DNA of 64,000 nucleotides from Solirubrobacter deserti. Lineage in GTDB: Bacteria; Actinomycetota; Thermoleophilia; Solirubrobacterales; Solirubrobacteraceae. The stretch spans positions 744,001 to 808,000 of the forward strand of contig NZ_QPKJ02000004.1 of assembly GCF_003344625.1 (NCBI RefSeq). The letters run 5' to 3'. The stretch's first letter is position 1; the number at the start of each line of letters is the position of its first letter. A program made the translations under genes and the position numbers. Shown piece by piece: positions 35,823-43,904 of this stretch. The notes beneath the pieces were generated by a model that searched no databases, was not told the DNA's origin, and saw only the letters and a list, made by a program, of their open reading frames with translations.

Positions 35823-36607
35823 TCCGGCCGGGGCGGCACGACGTCCGGCTGCGCGCCGAAGTCCGCGCTGTCGGCGAGCGCGCCCGGCGCGAGCGCCGCG
35901 AACGCGGCGGAGACGTAGGCGGCGAGCAGCTCACCGGCAAGCGCGCGCTCGGCCGTGGCGAGCTCCGCCGCGCGGGTGGCGATGGTGTGGACGCGCTCGC
36001 GCGCCTCGAGCGCCTCCGCGGACGCCTCGCTCGCCTCGCGGTGAGAGCGGACGGCGGAGCGCCGCAGCGCAGTCAGCCGCGCCGCCTCGGGCGCCGGCGA
36101 GCGCTCGCGCGCCGCCACCACGATCAGCGCCGCGCAGGGCGTGAGCGCGGTCAGCGCGGCCAGCGCCGTCCACAGCGCCGGCGCGTCGGAGCGCAGCGCC
36201 AGCACGAGCACGGCCGCACCGGCCAGCCCGGCGACGGCGATCCCGAGCGCGAGCGCGCGGGCCAGCGCGGCGCGCTCGAGCGGCGGCAGGTCGCGCTCCG
36301 TGCTCGGCACGCCCTCCGCGTCGAGTGCGTGGCGCGCGGCGTCGCGCTCGGTGAGCGCGAGCCGGTGGCGGTGCTCCGCGGCCTCGGCGTGCGCCTCGGC
36401 CTCGGTGATCAGCTCTGCCCTGCGGGCGGCGAGCAGGCCCATGCGCCGCTGGGCGAGCGCGCGGATCTCGTCGGCGAACGGCAGGCGACGACGGAGCAGG
36501 TCGTCCTGGTGGCGTACGGCGTCCGCGCGGCCGCGCTCCTGGGCGTACGCGCGCAGGTGCGCGTGCTCGGCGGCGGGGGCGAAGGCATCGGGGGTGGCGT
36601 CTGACAC
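35810..36607 (-). CDS. Two-TM coiled-coil protein, unknown function
   Basis: 265-aa protein. A helical, charged N-terminal part is followed by two adjacent transmembrane helices (ALALGIAVAGLAGAAVLVLAL and ALAALTALTPCAALIVVA) and a C-terminal coiled coil. The topology suggests both ends face the cytoplasm. No family recognised. GTG 36607 is chosen; a TTG at 36616 would add three residues. Part of the 11-gene operon, overlapping the radical-SAM activase gene by 13 bp. Confidence 0.55.
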   Translation of the reverse strand: MSDATPDAFAPAAEHAHLRAYAQERGRADAVRHQDDLLRRRLPFADEIRALAQRRMGLLAARRAELITEAEAHAEAAEHRHRLALTERDAARHALDAEGVPSTERDLPPLERAALARALALGIAVAGLAGAAVLVLALRSDAPALWTALAALTALTPCAALIVVAARERSPAPEAARLTALRRSAVRSHREASEASAEALEARERVHTIATRAAELATAERALAGELLAAYVSAAFAALAPGALADSADFGAQPDVVPPRPEWVT

Positions 36608-36640
36608 ACACGCCAACCACCTCCGCCGCCGCCGGTGTGA

Positions 36641-37969
36641 CTACGGCAACACGCGCAGCTGGGTGACGCCGGGATCGACCCCGGTGACCTTGCCCCCGCA
36701 GGAGCGCACCTCGCGCAGGTACTCCACCGCCTCCCGCGTCACTCGGAAGCCGGGCAGGAGCACGGGGATGCCGGGCGGGATGGCCTCGACCGCCGCGGCG
36801 CTGATGCGGCCGATCGCCTCCGTCACGTCAAGCGTCACGCCGTCGCGGTAGGCCGCCCGCGAGGCGGCCGACGGGTCGCTGTCCGGCGCCGAGCTGAGCG
36901 TGGCGAACGGGTCCGACGGCAGCCGCGGAGGTGTCCCGGGCTCGGCCAGCTCGCCCTCGAGCTCCGCGACCAGCGCGTCCACGGCGCGCTCCTCGGCTCG
37001 CTCGGGCAGCTGGAAGGGGAAGAGGAACATGATCGTGTTCAGGCCCGCCGTCTCGAGCGTCACGCCGTGCGCGTCGATCAGCCGGTCAGAGAGCTCGTGT
37101 CCGCGGCGTCCGTAGGCGGTCAGCGCGAACGTCGTCTTGGTACGGTCGAAACCGTCGACGCGGTCGCTCAGCGCTTCCAGCCGCTCGGGCGTGACGAAGC
37201 GCTCGAGCCCCGGCAGGCGCTCGGCGACGAGCGTGTTCAGGCGGTCGGTGCGCTCGATCGAGGCGGCGATCAGGTCACGCCCGTCGACGGCCAGCTCGCG
37301 GTGCGCGGCGTCGATCGAGGCGAGCAGGTGAAAGCTCGGGCTCGTCGTCTGCCAGTGCTCGTGCGCCTCGGCCATCAGCGCGCTGTCCACGCGCGTCTCG
37401 CGCCACAGGATGATCCCGGTCTGTTGCAGGCTCCCGCCCTGCTTGTGCGTGGACTGGATGACGATGTCGGCGCCCTGTTGGACGGCCGGCGTCGGCAGCT
37501 GCTCGTGGAACGCGAGGTGCGCGCCCCACGCCTCGTCGACCACCAGCAGCCGGTCGGGATCGCCGGCGCGGACGACCTCGGCGATCTCGCCGACGCGCGC
37601 GGCCAGCCCTTCGTAGGTCGGGCTCGTCAGCAGCACCGCGCGGGCGTCCGGCCGGCGCTCGAGCGCCCGTGCGACCTCCTGCGGCGACGGCGGCAGCAGC
37701 GCCCCGAAGGTCGTGTCGTAGCCGGCGGGAAGGAACTCGAACCCGACGCCGAACGCCATCAACGCGTGAATCGTCGAGTGGTGGGCGTTGCGCGCGACGA
37801 GCACGGTGGCGTCCGGCGCCAGGCGCGAGAGCATCAGCAGCACGGCCTGGTTTGACCCGGAGCTGCCGGTCACCGACATCACGGCTCGGTCGGCGCCGTG
37901 CAGCTCCGCGATCAGGTTCTCGGCGGCGCCGAACGCGCCGTCGTGCGAGGAGGGGGTTCCGAGGCGCAT
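36641..37969 (-). CDS. Orn/Lys/Arg decarboxylase-like PLP enzyme, N-terminally short
   Basis: 442-aa fold-type I PLP enzyme of the basic amino-acid decarboxylase family. It shows VTGSSGSNQAVLL, SPTYEGLAARVGEI, LLVVDEAWGAHLAFHEQLP (PLP-binding Asp) and STHKQGGSLQQTG, where Lys is the PLP Schiff base. The usual first ~60-70 residues with the FPGHK motif are absent: the frame upstream is closed by a stop after 27 start-less codons. Substrate could be lysine, ornithine or arginine, or the enzyme may act on something else. It is inside the 11-gene operon, 33 bp from the two-TM gene. Confidence 0.8.
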   Translation of the reverse strand: MRLGTPSSHDGAFGAAENLIAELHGADRAVMSVTGSSGSNQAVLLMLSRLAPDATVLVARNAHHSTIHALMAFGVGFEFLPAGYDTTFGALLPPSPQEVARALERRPDARAVLLTSPTYEGLAARVGEIAEVVRAGDPDRLLVVDEAWGAHLAFHEQLPTPAVQQGADIVIQSTHKQGGSLQQTGIILWRETRVDSALMAEAHEHWQTTSPSFHLLASIDAAHRELAVDGRDLIAASIERTDRLNTLVAERLPGLERFVTPERLEALSDRVDGFDRTKTTFALTAYGRRGHELSDRLIDAHGVTLETAGLNTIMFLFPFQLPERAEERAVDALVAELEGELAEPGTPPRLPSDPFATLSSAPDSDPSAASRAAYRDGVTLDVTEAIGRISAAAVEAIPPGIPVLLPGFRVTREAVEYLREVRSCGGKVTGVDPGVTQLRVLP

Positions 37970-37979
37970 CGCGGCCAGC

Positions 37980-38192
37980 CTAGAGCTTCTGCTTGGCGGC
38001 CGAGATGGAGACGTCTGAGGCGTAGATGTCCTCGACGCGGGCGGCGCCGGTCAGGACCGACGGCGTGGCGAAGCGGTCGCGCCCGCGCACCTGCGCGGAG
38101 TTCAGCGTCGCGGCGAGCGACGCGCCGAAACGCTGGTCGAGCTCCTCGCGGGTGTAGCGGGGGACCTGGCGGGTGATCGTGGAGGTCGTCAT
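37980..38192 (-). CDS. Small protein in ClpB-like operon
   Basis: 70-aa protein with a basic, Thr-rich N-terminus (MTTSTITRQVPRYTREEL) and a Ser/Ala/Lys C-terminus (SISAAKQKL). No cysteine, no signal peptide, no family. It lies 10 bp upstream of the decarboxylase gene with a GGAG ribosome-binding site. It could be a structural subunit or a modification substrate; nothing decides between these. Confidence 0.5.
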   Translation of the reverse strand: MTTSTITRQVPRYTREELDQRFGASLAATLNSAQVRGRDRFATPSVLTGAARVEDIYASDVSISAAKQKL

Positions 38193-38234
38193 GCACGCTC
38201 CACGGGCGCCCGCCCCGGCTTACGACACGGCGGC

Positions 38235-38726
38235 TCAGCGGCGCTTGGAGCGCAGGTAGAGCCCCCCGACAACGAGCAGCACGCCGAGCGGTCCGATCAC
38301 CGACGCGACCTGCAGCGCGAACCTCACGCCCTCCTCGAGCAGCGCCGGGATCAGTGCCGCGAGCGTGCCCCCGCCGAGGAAGTAGAGCGCGAGCGAGACG
38401 AGCGCCGGCAGGCCGAACACGAGGAAGAGTCCGATGCGCACGCCGACGCCGACGTCGCGCCGGCGCTGCCAGGCCCGCTCGCCGGACATCCACGTGCGGC
38501 TGACGTCGGAGGGGCGCACGTCACGGATCGTGCGGGTCGTCCAGCCGCCGTCGAACTCGACCACGAGCGAGGACGAGAACCAGCCGTTGCGAACTTCGCG
38601 CACGATCCCCGTGCTCCCCTTCGGCACGGAGGTCGCGCCGGTCAGCGCGTCCATCCAGCCCGACGCGATCGCGCGCCGGGCGCGCACGTGGTCGCCCACC
38701 TGGGGCGAGCCGAACAGCAGGCTCAC
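38235..38726 (-). CDS. SH3-like domain plus two-TM membrane protein
   Basis: 163 aa. The first ~90 residues look like a small beta-barrel (VGDHVRARRAIASGWMDA, GSTGIVREVRNGWFSSSLVVEF). Two transmembrane helices follow (GLFLVFGLPALVSLALYFL and VIGPLGVLLVVGGLYL), ending with a basic tail. No specific family. The GTG start overlaps the preceding gene's stop (GTGA at 38723-38726). Confidence 0.6.
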   Translation of the reverse strand: MSLLFGSPQVGDHVRARRAIASGWMDALTGATSVPKGSTGIVREVRNGWFSSSLVVEFDGGWTTRTIRDVRPSDVSRTWMSGERAWQRRRDVGVGVRIGLFLVFGLPALVSLALYFLGGGTLAALIPALLEEGVRFALQVASVIGPLGVLLVVGGLYLRSKRR

Positions 38727-39010
38727 GGCCGCCGCAGCAGCGCGCGCGCGGCGCGCCGCGGGTCAGGAGTGGCGTGGACGCCGGGGATCATGCGCCGGCG
38801 GCGTTCCGACTCGGCCTGGCGCTCCCCCTGCAGGCGACGCTCCTCGAGCTCACGCTCGCGGTGGTCGCCGTACATCTCCTCGTGGTGCGCCGCCCGGCCG
38901 GCGGGCGAGTCGTAGTCGCTCGGGTCCGGCGCGAACGTGTTCATCAGGGCGCCGGCCGCGGCGGCCGCCGCCAAGGCGACGGCCGCGCGGGTGCGGAAGG
39001 AACTGGTCAT
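38723..39010 (-). CDS. Small membrane-anchored protein
   Basis: 95 aa with an N-terminal signal-anchor (TRAAVALAAAAAAGALM) followed by a strongly charged Arg/Glu coiled-coil-like region (HRERELEERRLQGERQAESERRRR). Function unknown. Second gene of the 11-gene operon, 10 bp after the 57-aa gene. Confidence 0.5.
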   Translation of the reverse strand: MTSSFRTRAAVALAAAAAAGALMNTFAPDPSDYDSPAGRAAHHEEMYGDHRERELEERRLQGERQAESERRRRMIPGVHATPDPRRAARALLRRP

Positions 39011-39020
39011 CTGCGCTTGA

Positions 39021-39194
39021 TCAGTCCTGCTCGCGCAGGTGTGACGCGCGCTCGAGCAGGTAGGCGACGTCGGCGGCCAGGATCGAGGCCAGGCGGCCGG
39101 TCGGCTCGGCGTCGCCGAGCGCGATCAGGGCCTGCGCGTGGGCGAGCTCGCGCCGCGCGAGGACTTCGGGGGTGAGGCTGGCGGTGGCGGTCAT
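39021..39194 (-). CDS. Very small first gene of the ClpB-like operon
   Basis: 57-aa helical protein (LARRELAHAQALIALGD, LASILAADVAYLLERA). ATG 39194 has a GTGGAG ribosome-binding site 5-6 nt upstream. It begins the minus-strand operon and is divergent, by 70 bp, from the plus-strand radical-SAM gene set. Function unknown. Confidence 0.45.
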   Translation of the reverse strand: MTATASLTPEVLARRELAHAQALIALGDAEPTGRLASILAADVAYLLERASHLREQD

Positions 39195-39264
39195 GCCCAC
39201 TCCACGTGGGCCGCGCGCGACTTGCGACATGTCACACCGGTGCCTCCGTCAAGGACCAGAGCCC

Positions 39265-40527
39265 ATGCAGACAGTTGATTCCCGGCTCGTGCTCGCCTGG
39301 CGCGTGCTCGGCGACGATGGCGACCACCTCGACCCCGAACGCTGGCTCGCGCTCGGACGCGGTCTCGCCGCGTGGCCCGGCGCGCCGCTGCGCGTCGAGC
39401 GGCGGATCGTCGTCCCCGCGCGCGACGCACTGGTCGCCGACTGCGTGATCGTCACCGCGGACGGGCTCGGTGTGATCGTCGACCGGCTCGAGCTCGAGCG
39501 CGACGTCGCGCAGCTCGTGCGTCCCGTGCTGGCCGACGCGCGCTGGCGGCTGCTGCGCGGCGAGTCGGCGCTGAGCCGGGAAGGCCTGGCGTTCAAGGCG
39601 CTCGACGCCGCCGAGCTCACGCCTGGCCCGATCGAGCCGCTCTCGCCGGCCATGCGCGCCTCGCTCGCGGGGGCCGTCGGCGCGCTCGCGGAGAGCTGCG
39701 AGCGCGCGGCGCTGGCGATCGAGCTCGAGCCGCCCGCCGGCGACGAGCGCGGTCTGCGCTGCCGCGTGCGCCTGCTGGCCGCCGACCGGCTTGCGCCCGC
39801 CGCGCTCGCGCACGCCGCCGCGCTGTGCGACGCGCCCGCGAGCGCGTGGCGGCGTCCGCGCGTGGTCGGCGGCGCGCTGCCGCCGGCGCTCGAGGAGCTC
39901 GTGGAGACGATCGACGCCGCGCAGCTGGTCTCGCTCCCGCTCCCGGCCGCGGCGCTCACCCGCAGGCGGGGCGGCGCCGGGCTCGGCCGCACGCTGGCCG
40001 GGGCGCCGTTCGCGCTCACCGACGCCGAGCGCCGGCAACCGACGGCGGTGGTGGGCGAGCCGGGCGCGCGCCGGGCCGCGCTCGTGCGCACGGCGATCGA
40101 GGACGCGCGCCACGGCCGACGGATCGTCGTGCTCGACCTCTCGGGAGAGCGCGCCGCGTGGCTGCCGGAGCCGCTGCGCGCCCAGGTGATCAAGCTCAAG
40201 AGCGCCGCCCACTGCCGGATCCGGCCTGGCGCGACACTGCTGATCGAGGCCGGGGACCGGCTTGCCAACGATGCGCTCGCCAAGCTGCTCGCCGCCGCGC
40301 GCGCCGAGGATGTGCCGGTGACGCTCGCCGCCCGGCGCCTGTCGCGCCGGCGGCGGTCGCAGCTGGGCACAATCGTCGCCGTCTCGGGTGGCGAGCCCGC
40401 GCTCCCGCGCTCGTTCCTCGGTGGCCCGCTGCGGCCCGGGCAAGCCGTGGTCCACCGCCGCGGCGGAGCCCCCGTGCGCGTCCGTCTGACCCCCGCGCCG
40501 GCGACAGTACGCTGTCCGCCAGACTGA
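39265..40527 (+). CDS. Hypothetical protein heading radical-SAM gene set
   Basis: 420-aa soluble protein. The segment LVADCVIVTADGLGVIVDRLEL near residues 50-75 faintly resembles the core of a NERD-type nuclease fold, and GEPGARRAALVRTAIEDARHGRRIVVLDL (in parts) faintly resembles a P-loop protein lacking the Lys; neither is secure. ATG 39265 has an AAGGA ribosome-binding site. Its TGA overlaps the ATG of the radical-SAM gene, so the two are coupled and may form a complex. Confidence 0.55.
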   Translation: MQTVDSRLVLAWRVLGDDGDHLDPERWLALGRGLAAWPGAPLRVERRIVVPARDALVADCVIVTADGLGVIVDRLELERDVAQLVRPVLADARWRLLRGESALSREGLAFKALDAAELTPGPIEPLSPAMRASLAGAVGALAESCERAALAIELEPPAGDERGLRCRVRLLAADRLAPAALAHAAALCDAPASAWRRPRVVGGALPPALEELVETIDAAQLVSLPLPAAALTRRRGGAGLGRTLAGAPFALTDAERRQPTAVVGEPGARRAALVRTAIEDARHGRRIVVLDLSGERAAWLPEPLRAQVIKLKSAAHCRIRPGATLLIEAGDRLANDALAKLLAAARAEDVPVTLAARRLSRRRRSQLGTIVAVSGGEPALPRSFLGGPLRPGQAVVHRRGGAPVRVRLTPAPATVRCPPD

Positions 40528-41696
40528 TGACGTTCACCGCGCTTGAACTGCTCAAGCTCCGTCTGCTGGCCGACGGCGTGCGCCTCGGCGAGGACGCCGC
40601 GGCGGCGTGGCACGAGCGGTTCGAAGGGCCGCTGACGCTGGCGGAGTACGCGACGACCAGCGGCATTTCGGTCGCGCTGCCCGGCGAGCTGTACGTCAAC
40701 GCGCCGCTGAGCGCCGGCGAAGCGCTGCCGCAACTGCGCTACGACGAGGGCTTCGTGATCGTCGCCGACGGTGAGGTCGTCCCGGTCGAGGTCGTCCCGG
40801 TGCCGTCGTTTCACACGCGCACGCAGACGGACGGCTACGACGGCACGGTCCAGCCGTACACCAACTACGGCGTGACGCACACCGACCGCTGCCGGGTGTC
40901 GCCGATCGGCGGCTGCGCGTGGAAGTGCAAGTTCTGCGACCTGCCCTACGAGTGGGGCTATCGCAAGAAGCACCCCGAGAACCTGCTCAACGTCATCCTC
41001 GCCGCCCAGGACGACCCGCAGGCGCCGGCCCGCCACGTGCTCGTCAGCGGCGGGACGCCCCGCGCTCCGGTGCCGGCGCGCCCCGGCCGCCCCGCTCAGG
41101 ACGACGAGGCGTGGATCGACGACGTCTTCGCCTACCTGGCTGAGCACTCGCCGCTGCCCGTCGACGTCATGCTCCCGCCGCGCCGCGACCTGGCGCACGC
41201 CGAGAAGCTGCGTCGGATGGGGATCAACATGCTCTCCGTCAACCTCGAGGTCTCAGACCCCGAGCGCACGAAGGTGCTCGCGCCCGCGAAGGCCAAGGTC
41301 GGCCGGGAGCACACGCTCAACTACATCGAGCGCGCCGTCGAGGCGTTCGACGTCGGGTTCGTGCAGTCGCTCGTGGTTTTCGGCGCGGCGATCGAGCCGC
41401 TCGAAAGCACGTTGCGCGGGGTGCGCGACCTCGCCCAGCGCGGCTGCATCCCCGTGCTGAGCCCCTTCCGCCCGCACCACCTGACGCCGCTGGCGGACGC
41501 GCCGCCGGCGAGCTTCGAGGAGATCGTGGAGGTGCTCGCGCGCTCGATCGAGATCTGCGAGCAGGCGGGCACCGGCGTGCTGCCCGGCCCGCGCTGCGTA
41601 GCGTGCCACCACAACACCGCGACGCTGCCGGACGGCAGCGAGTTCTACGCGGGCGCGCAGGACGACCTGACGGCGCGCCCGTGCCCGGTCTCCTGA
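40527..41696 (+). CDS. Radical-SAM protein 1 (paralogue of 48459-49580)
   Basis: 389-aa radical-SAM enzyme. An N-terminal ~115-residue domain (LELLKLRLLADGVRLGED, LTLAEYATTSGISVALPGELYVNAP) precedes the cluster motif GGCAWKCKFCDLPYEWGY (Cys130, 134, 137), then LVSGGTP and a TIM-barrel. The C-terminus carries CVACHHNTATLP, which with a second site may hold an auxiliary cluster. The same architecture recurs in the second copy. Chemistry unknown. It overlaps its upstream neighbour (TGATG) and the next gene (16 bp). Confidence 0.8.
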   Translation: MTFTALELLKLRLLADGVRLGEDAAAAWHERFEGPLTLAEYATTSGISVALPGELYVNAPLSAGEALPQLRYDEGFVIVADGEVVPVEVVPVPSFHTRTQTDGYDGTVQPYTNYGVTHTDRCRVSPIGGCAWKCKFCDLPYEWGYRKKHPENLLNVILAAQDDPQAPARHVLVSGGTPRAPVPARPGRPAQDDEAWIDDVFAYLAEHSPLPVDVMLPPRRDLAHAEKLRRMGINMLSVNLEVSDPERTKVLAPAKAKVGREHTLNYIERAVEAFDVGFVQSLVVFGAAIEPLESTLRGVRDLAQRGCIPVLSPFRPHHLTPLADAPPASFEEIVEVLARSIEICEQAGTGVLPGPRCVACHHNTATLPDGSEFYAGAQDDLTARPCPVS

Positions 41697-42544
41697 GCGC
41701 GGGCGAGCTCGGGCGAGAGCGACTGGAGGCGCTGCTCGCCGCCGCGGCCGGCTACCGCGCCGGCATGGGCCGGCGGCACCCGGACGCGGTCGTCGCGCTC
41801 GCCTTTTACGCGGACTCGCTGCGCACGCGGGTGGGGTTCGACGTCGCCGCCGCGCGGCTCGGGGCGCGCACGACGACGGTCCACGCGGAGCGCCAGGGGC
41901 CCGCGATGTGGGCGCCCGAGCGGCTGGAGGACGCGGTGCGCAGCATCGGACCGTGGTGCGACGCGCTCTGCCTGCGCCACCCGGAAGCCTCCGCGTCGCG
42001 CCGTGCGGCGGCCGTCAGCGCCGCGCCGGTGATCAACTGCGGCAACGGCGATGACGAGCACCCGACGCAGGCGGTCGTCGACCTGTTCGCGCTCCAGACG
42101 CTGACCGGCCGGCTGGACGGACTGCGCGTCGCGGTCGTCGGCGACCTGCACGCGATGCGCTCCGCGCACTCGCTGGTACTCGCGCTCGCCGCCTTCGAGG
42201 ACGTGTTCGTGCGCGCGATCGCCCCGGCGGGCCTCGAGCTGCCCGCGGCCTACGCGGGCGAGGTGCGGCTCGAGGCGACCACGGAGCTGCGCGTGGACGA
42301 CGTCGACGTCATCTACGTCGCCGGGCTCCCCGCCGAGACGCGCACGGGGGTCCTCAGCCGCGAGCAGCAGGCGCGCTACCGGATCACGCCCGAGGTCGCG
42401 CACGCCACGGTGCTGTGCCCGCTGCCGCGCGTGGACGAGATCGATCCCGCCGTCGACGCGCTTCCGCAGGCCGCGTACTTTGAGCAGAGCGCGCTCGGGC
42501 TCTACGCGCGGATGGCGGTCCTCGACGCCGTGCTGTCAGGCTGA
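41681..42544 (+). CDS. Aspartate/ornithine carbamoyltransferase-like protein
   Basis: 287-aa protein of the carbamoyltransferase fold. The carbamoyl-phosphate loop is DSLRTR in place of STRTR, and the second conserved motif is intact as DEHPTQAVVDLFAL. The second domain starts at LRVAVVGDLHAMRSAHSL. The altered first motif suggests a specialised substrate rather than routine pyrimidine or arginine synthesis, and no pyr or arg genes are nearby. GTG 41681 overlaps the radical-SAM gene. Its 3' end overlaps the convergent ATP-grasp gene by 9 bp. Confidence 0.8.
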   Translation: MPGLLSAGELGRERLEALLAAAAGYRAGMGRRHPDAVVALAFYADSLRTRVGFDVAAARLGARTTTVHAERQGPAMWAPERLEDAVRSIGPWCDALCLRHPEASASRRAAAVSAAPVINCGNGDDEHPTQAVVDLFALQTLTGRLDGLRVAVVGDLHAMRSAHSLVLALAAFEDVFVRAIAPAGLELPAAYAGEVRLEATTELRVDDVDVIYVAGLPAETRTGVLSREQQARYRITPEVAHATVLCPLPRVDEIDPAVDALPQAAYFEQSALGLYARMAVLDAVLSG

Positions 42545-43864
42545 GACGAAGGCGCGCCGCAGGTCGGCGACGAGGCGCTCGGCGGGCTCGTCGAGCGCGA
42601 AGCCGCTCTCGGTGACCGAGCGGTCGAGCGTCACGCGGCAGATCGCCGCGCCATCTGCGAGCGGCACCCCGGCCTCGGGCAGCTGGGCGAGCCGCACGCC
42701 GCGCGAGCGCGGCGAGAGCGGGACGTCGGGGTCGCGCACGAGGTCGGCGCCGGTCGTGTTGTGCAGCACGACGTGGGCGAGGTCCGGCTGGCTGGCCGTC
42801 CACTCGGCGATCGTTTGGCCAGAGTCCGTGGGCTGGCCGCCGAGCGCCGCGTTCAGATGGTCGAGGAACAGGTCCGGGACGTCGAGCGCGTGCGCGATCT
42901 CCGCCGACGGGGCGGAGGAGCCCTGGAAGCGCGCGTTGATCTCGACGAAGCGCACGGCGCCGCCGTCCACCAGCGCGTCGACGCCGAACACGCCGCGGTA
43001 GCGCTCCTCGTGCAGCCACTCGCCGATCGCGCGACCCATCGCGTCGACCTGGGCGAGGACGTCGTCACCCAGCGTCTTGATCGCCGAGAAGTCGTTGCCG
43101 CAGTACCCGAATCGCCGCTGCGTGCAGGAGGGGATCCCGATCAGCTGGACCGACGCCGGGTGCAGCCGGACGCTGCCGTCGTCGAACACGACGCCGGAGA
43201 AGTTGATCGGCACGGTCGGGTCCAGGAACGGCGCGACGGCGACGAAGCTGTCGGGGTCTTGACGCCACAGCCGCTCGACGTCGGCCTCGGTCTCGGCCAG
43301 CGCGATGCCCACGCCGCCGGAGGTGCGGCTCGCGCGCAGGATGTGGGGGCGCCCGCCGGCCACCATGCGCTGTGCGCGTCCGAGGTGCTGGTCGGCGACG
43401 TAGCGCCAGTCCAGACCCAGGATGCCGCGCGCGGCCAGCGCGGTCTCCACCCACGGCTTGTACTCGAAGGCCTGCTGGCGGTCCTTGAACAGCCCGGCGA
43501 GCGTCATCGTGTCTGACATCGAGAACGCCAGCTCCGAGATCAGCCGCGAGGGCCGGTAGGTCATCATCACGCAGCGGCCGCTGACCTCGCGCATCAGGCG
43601 CGCGCTGAACTCCCTCGCCGACGGGTGCGGGTCCAGGTCGATGTCGTAGCGGTCCAGGTCGGGCCGGCGGCGGCTGATCTGCTCGAGCGCGACGTTTGAC
43701 TCCTCCCGCAGCCGGCCGCTGCGCAGCGGCGCGATGATCGAGTAGCTGGCCTCGAGCTCCGGGATCTGCAGGAGCGCCTCGCCGTCCTCCCCGCGGATCC
43801 CGAACCACACCAGCCGGCGCTCTGCCAGCGCGCCGCGAATCGCATCGATCGCTCTCTTGGTCAA
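42536..43864 (-). CDS. ATP-grasp ligase-like protein
   Basis: 442-aa protein with an ATP-grasp C-terminal half: ILRASRTSGGVGIALAETEADVER (glycine-rich loop), FGYCGNDFSAIKT, GVFGVDALVDGGAVRFVEINARFQGSS (metal-binding Glu/Asn). ATP-grasp enzymes join a carboxylate to an amine or thiol through an acyl phosphate. A TTG start at 43864 is supported by TAGGAT 9 nt upstream. It is divergent from the nitroreductase and convergent with the carbamoyltransferase, so all three probably belong to one pathway. Confidence 0.8.
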   Translation of the reverse strand: MTKRAIDAIRGALAERRLVWFGIRGEDGEALLQIPELEASYSIIAPLRSGRLREESNVALEQISRRRPDLDRYDIDLDPHPSAREFSARLMREVSGRCVMMTYRPSRLISELAFSMSDTMTLAGLFKDRQQAFEYKPWVETALAARGILGLDWRYVADQHLGRAQRMVAGGRPHILRASRTSGGVGIALAETEADVERLWRQDPDSFVAVAPFLDPTVPINFSGVVFDDGSVRLHPASVQLIGIPSCTQRRFGYCGNDFSAIKTLGDDVLAQVDAMGRAIGEWLHEERYRGVFGVDALVDGGAVRFVEINARFQGSSAPSAEIAHALDVPDLFLDHLNAALGGQPTDSGQTIAEWTASQPDLAHVVLHNTTGADLVRDPDVPLSPRSRGVRLAQLPEAGVPLADGAAICRVTLDRSVTESGFALDEPAERLVADLRRAFVSA

Positions 43865-43873
43865 GGTCGCGAG

Positions 43874-43898
43874 ATCCTAGAGCGCAACGAGCTACGAT
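43874..43898. promoter_or_regulatory. Bidirectional leaderless promoter, ATP-grasp/nitroreductase
   Basis: Minus strand: TAGGAT (43879-43874) lies 9 nt before the TTG of the ATP-grasp gene. Plus strand: TACGAT (43893-43898) lies 6 nt before GTG 43905 of the nitroreductase. The 40-bp gap holds both -10 elements and no Shine-Dalgarno sequence. Confidence 0.45.
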
Positions 43899-43904
43899 CG
43901 CCGG

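Noticed and set aside
39231..39264. CCCAC/GTGGG mini-hairpin and other short repeats in the 39.2 kb divergent gap
   Set aside because: Arms of five bases are expected by chance in this composition and do not frame a promoter element.
41681..42544. Assignment as routine pyrB or argF
   Set aside because: The STRTR loop is changed to DSLRTR and no pyr or arg genes adjoin, so a housekeeping name is not justified.
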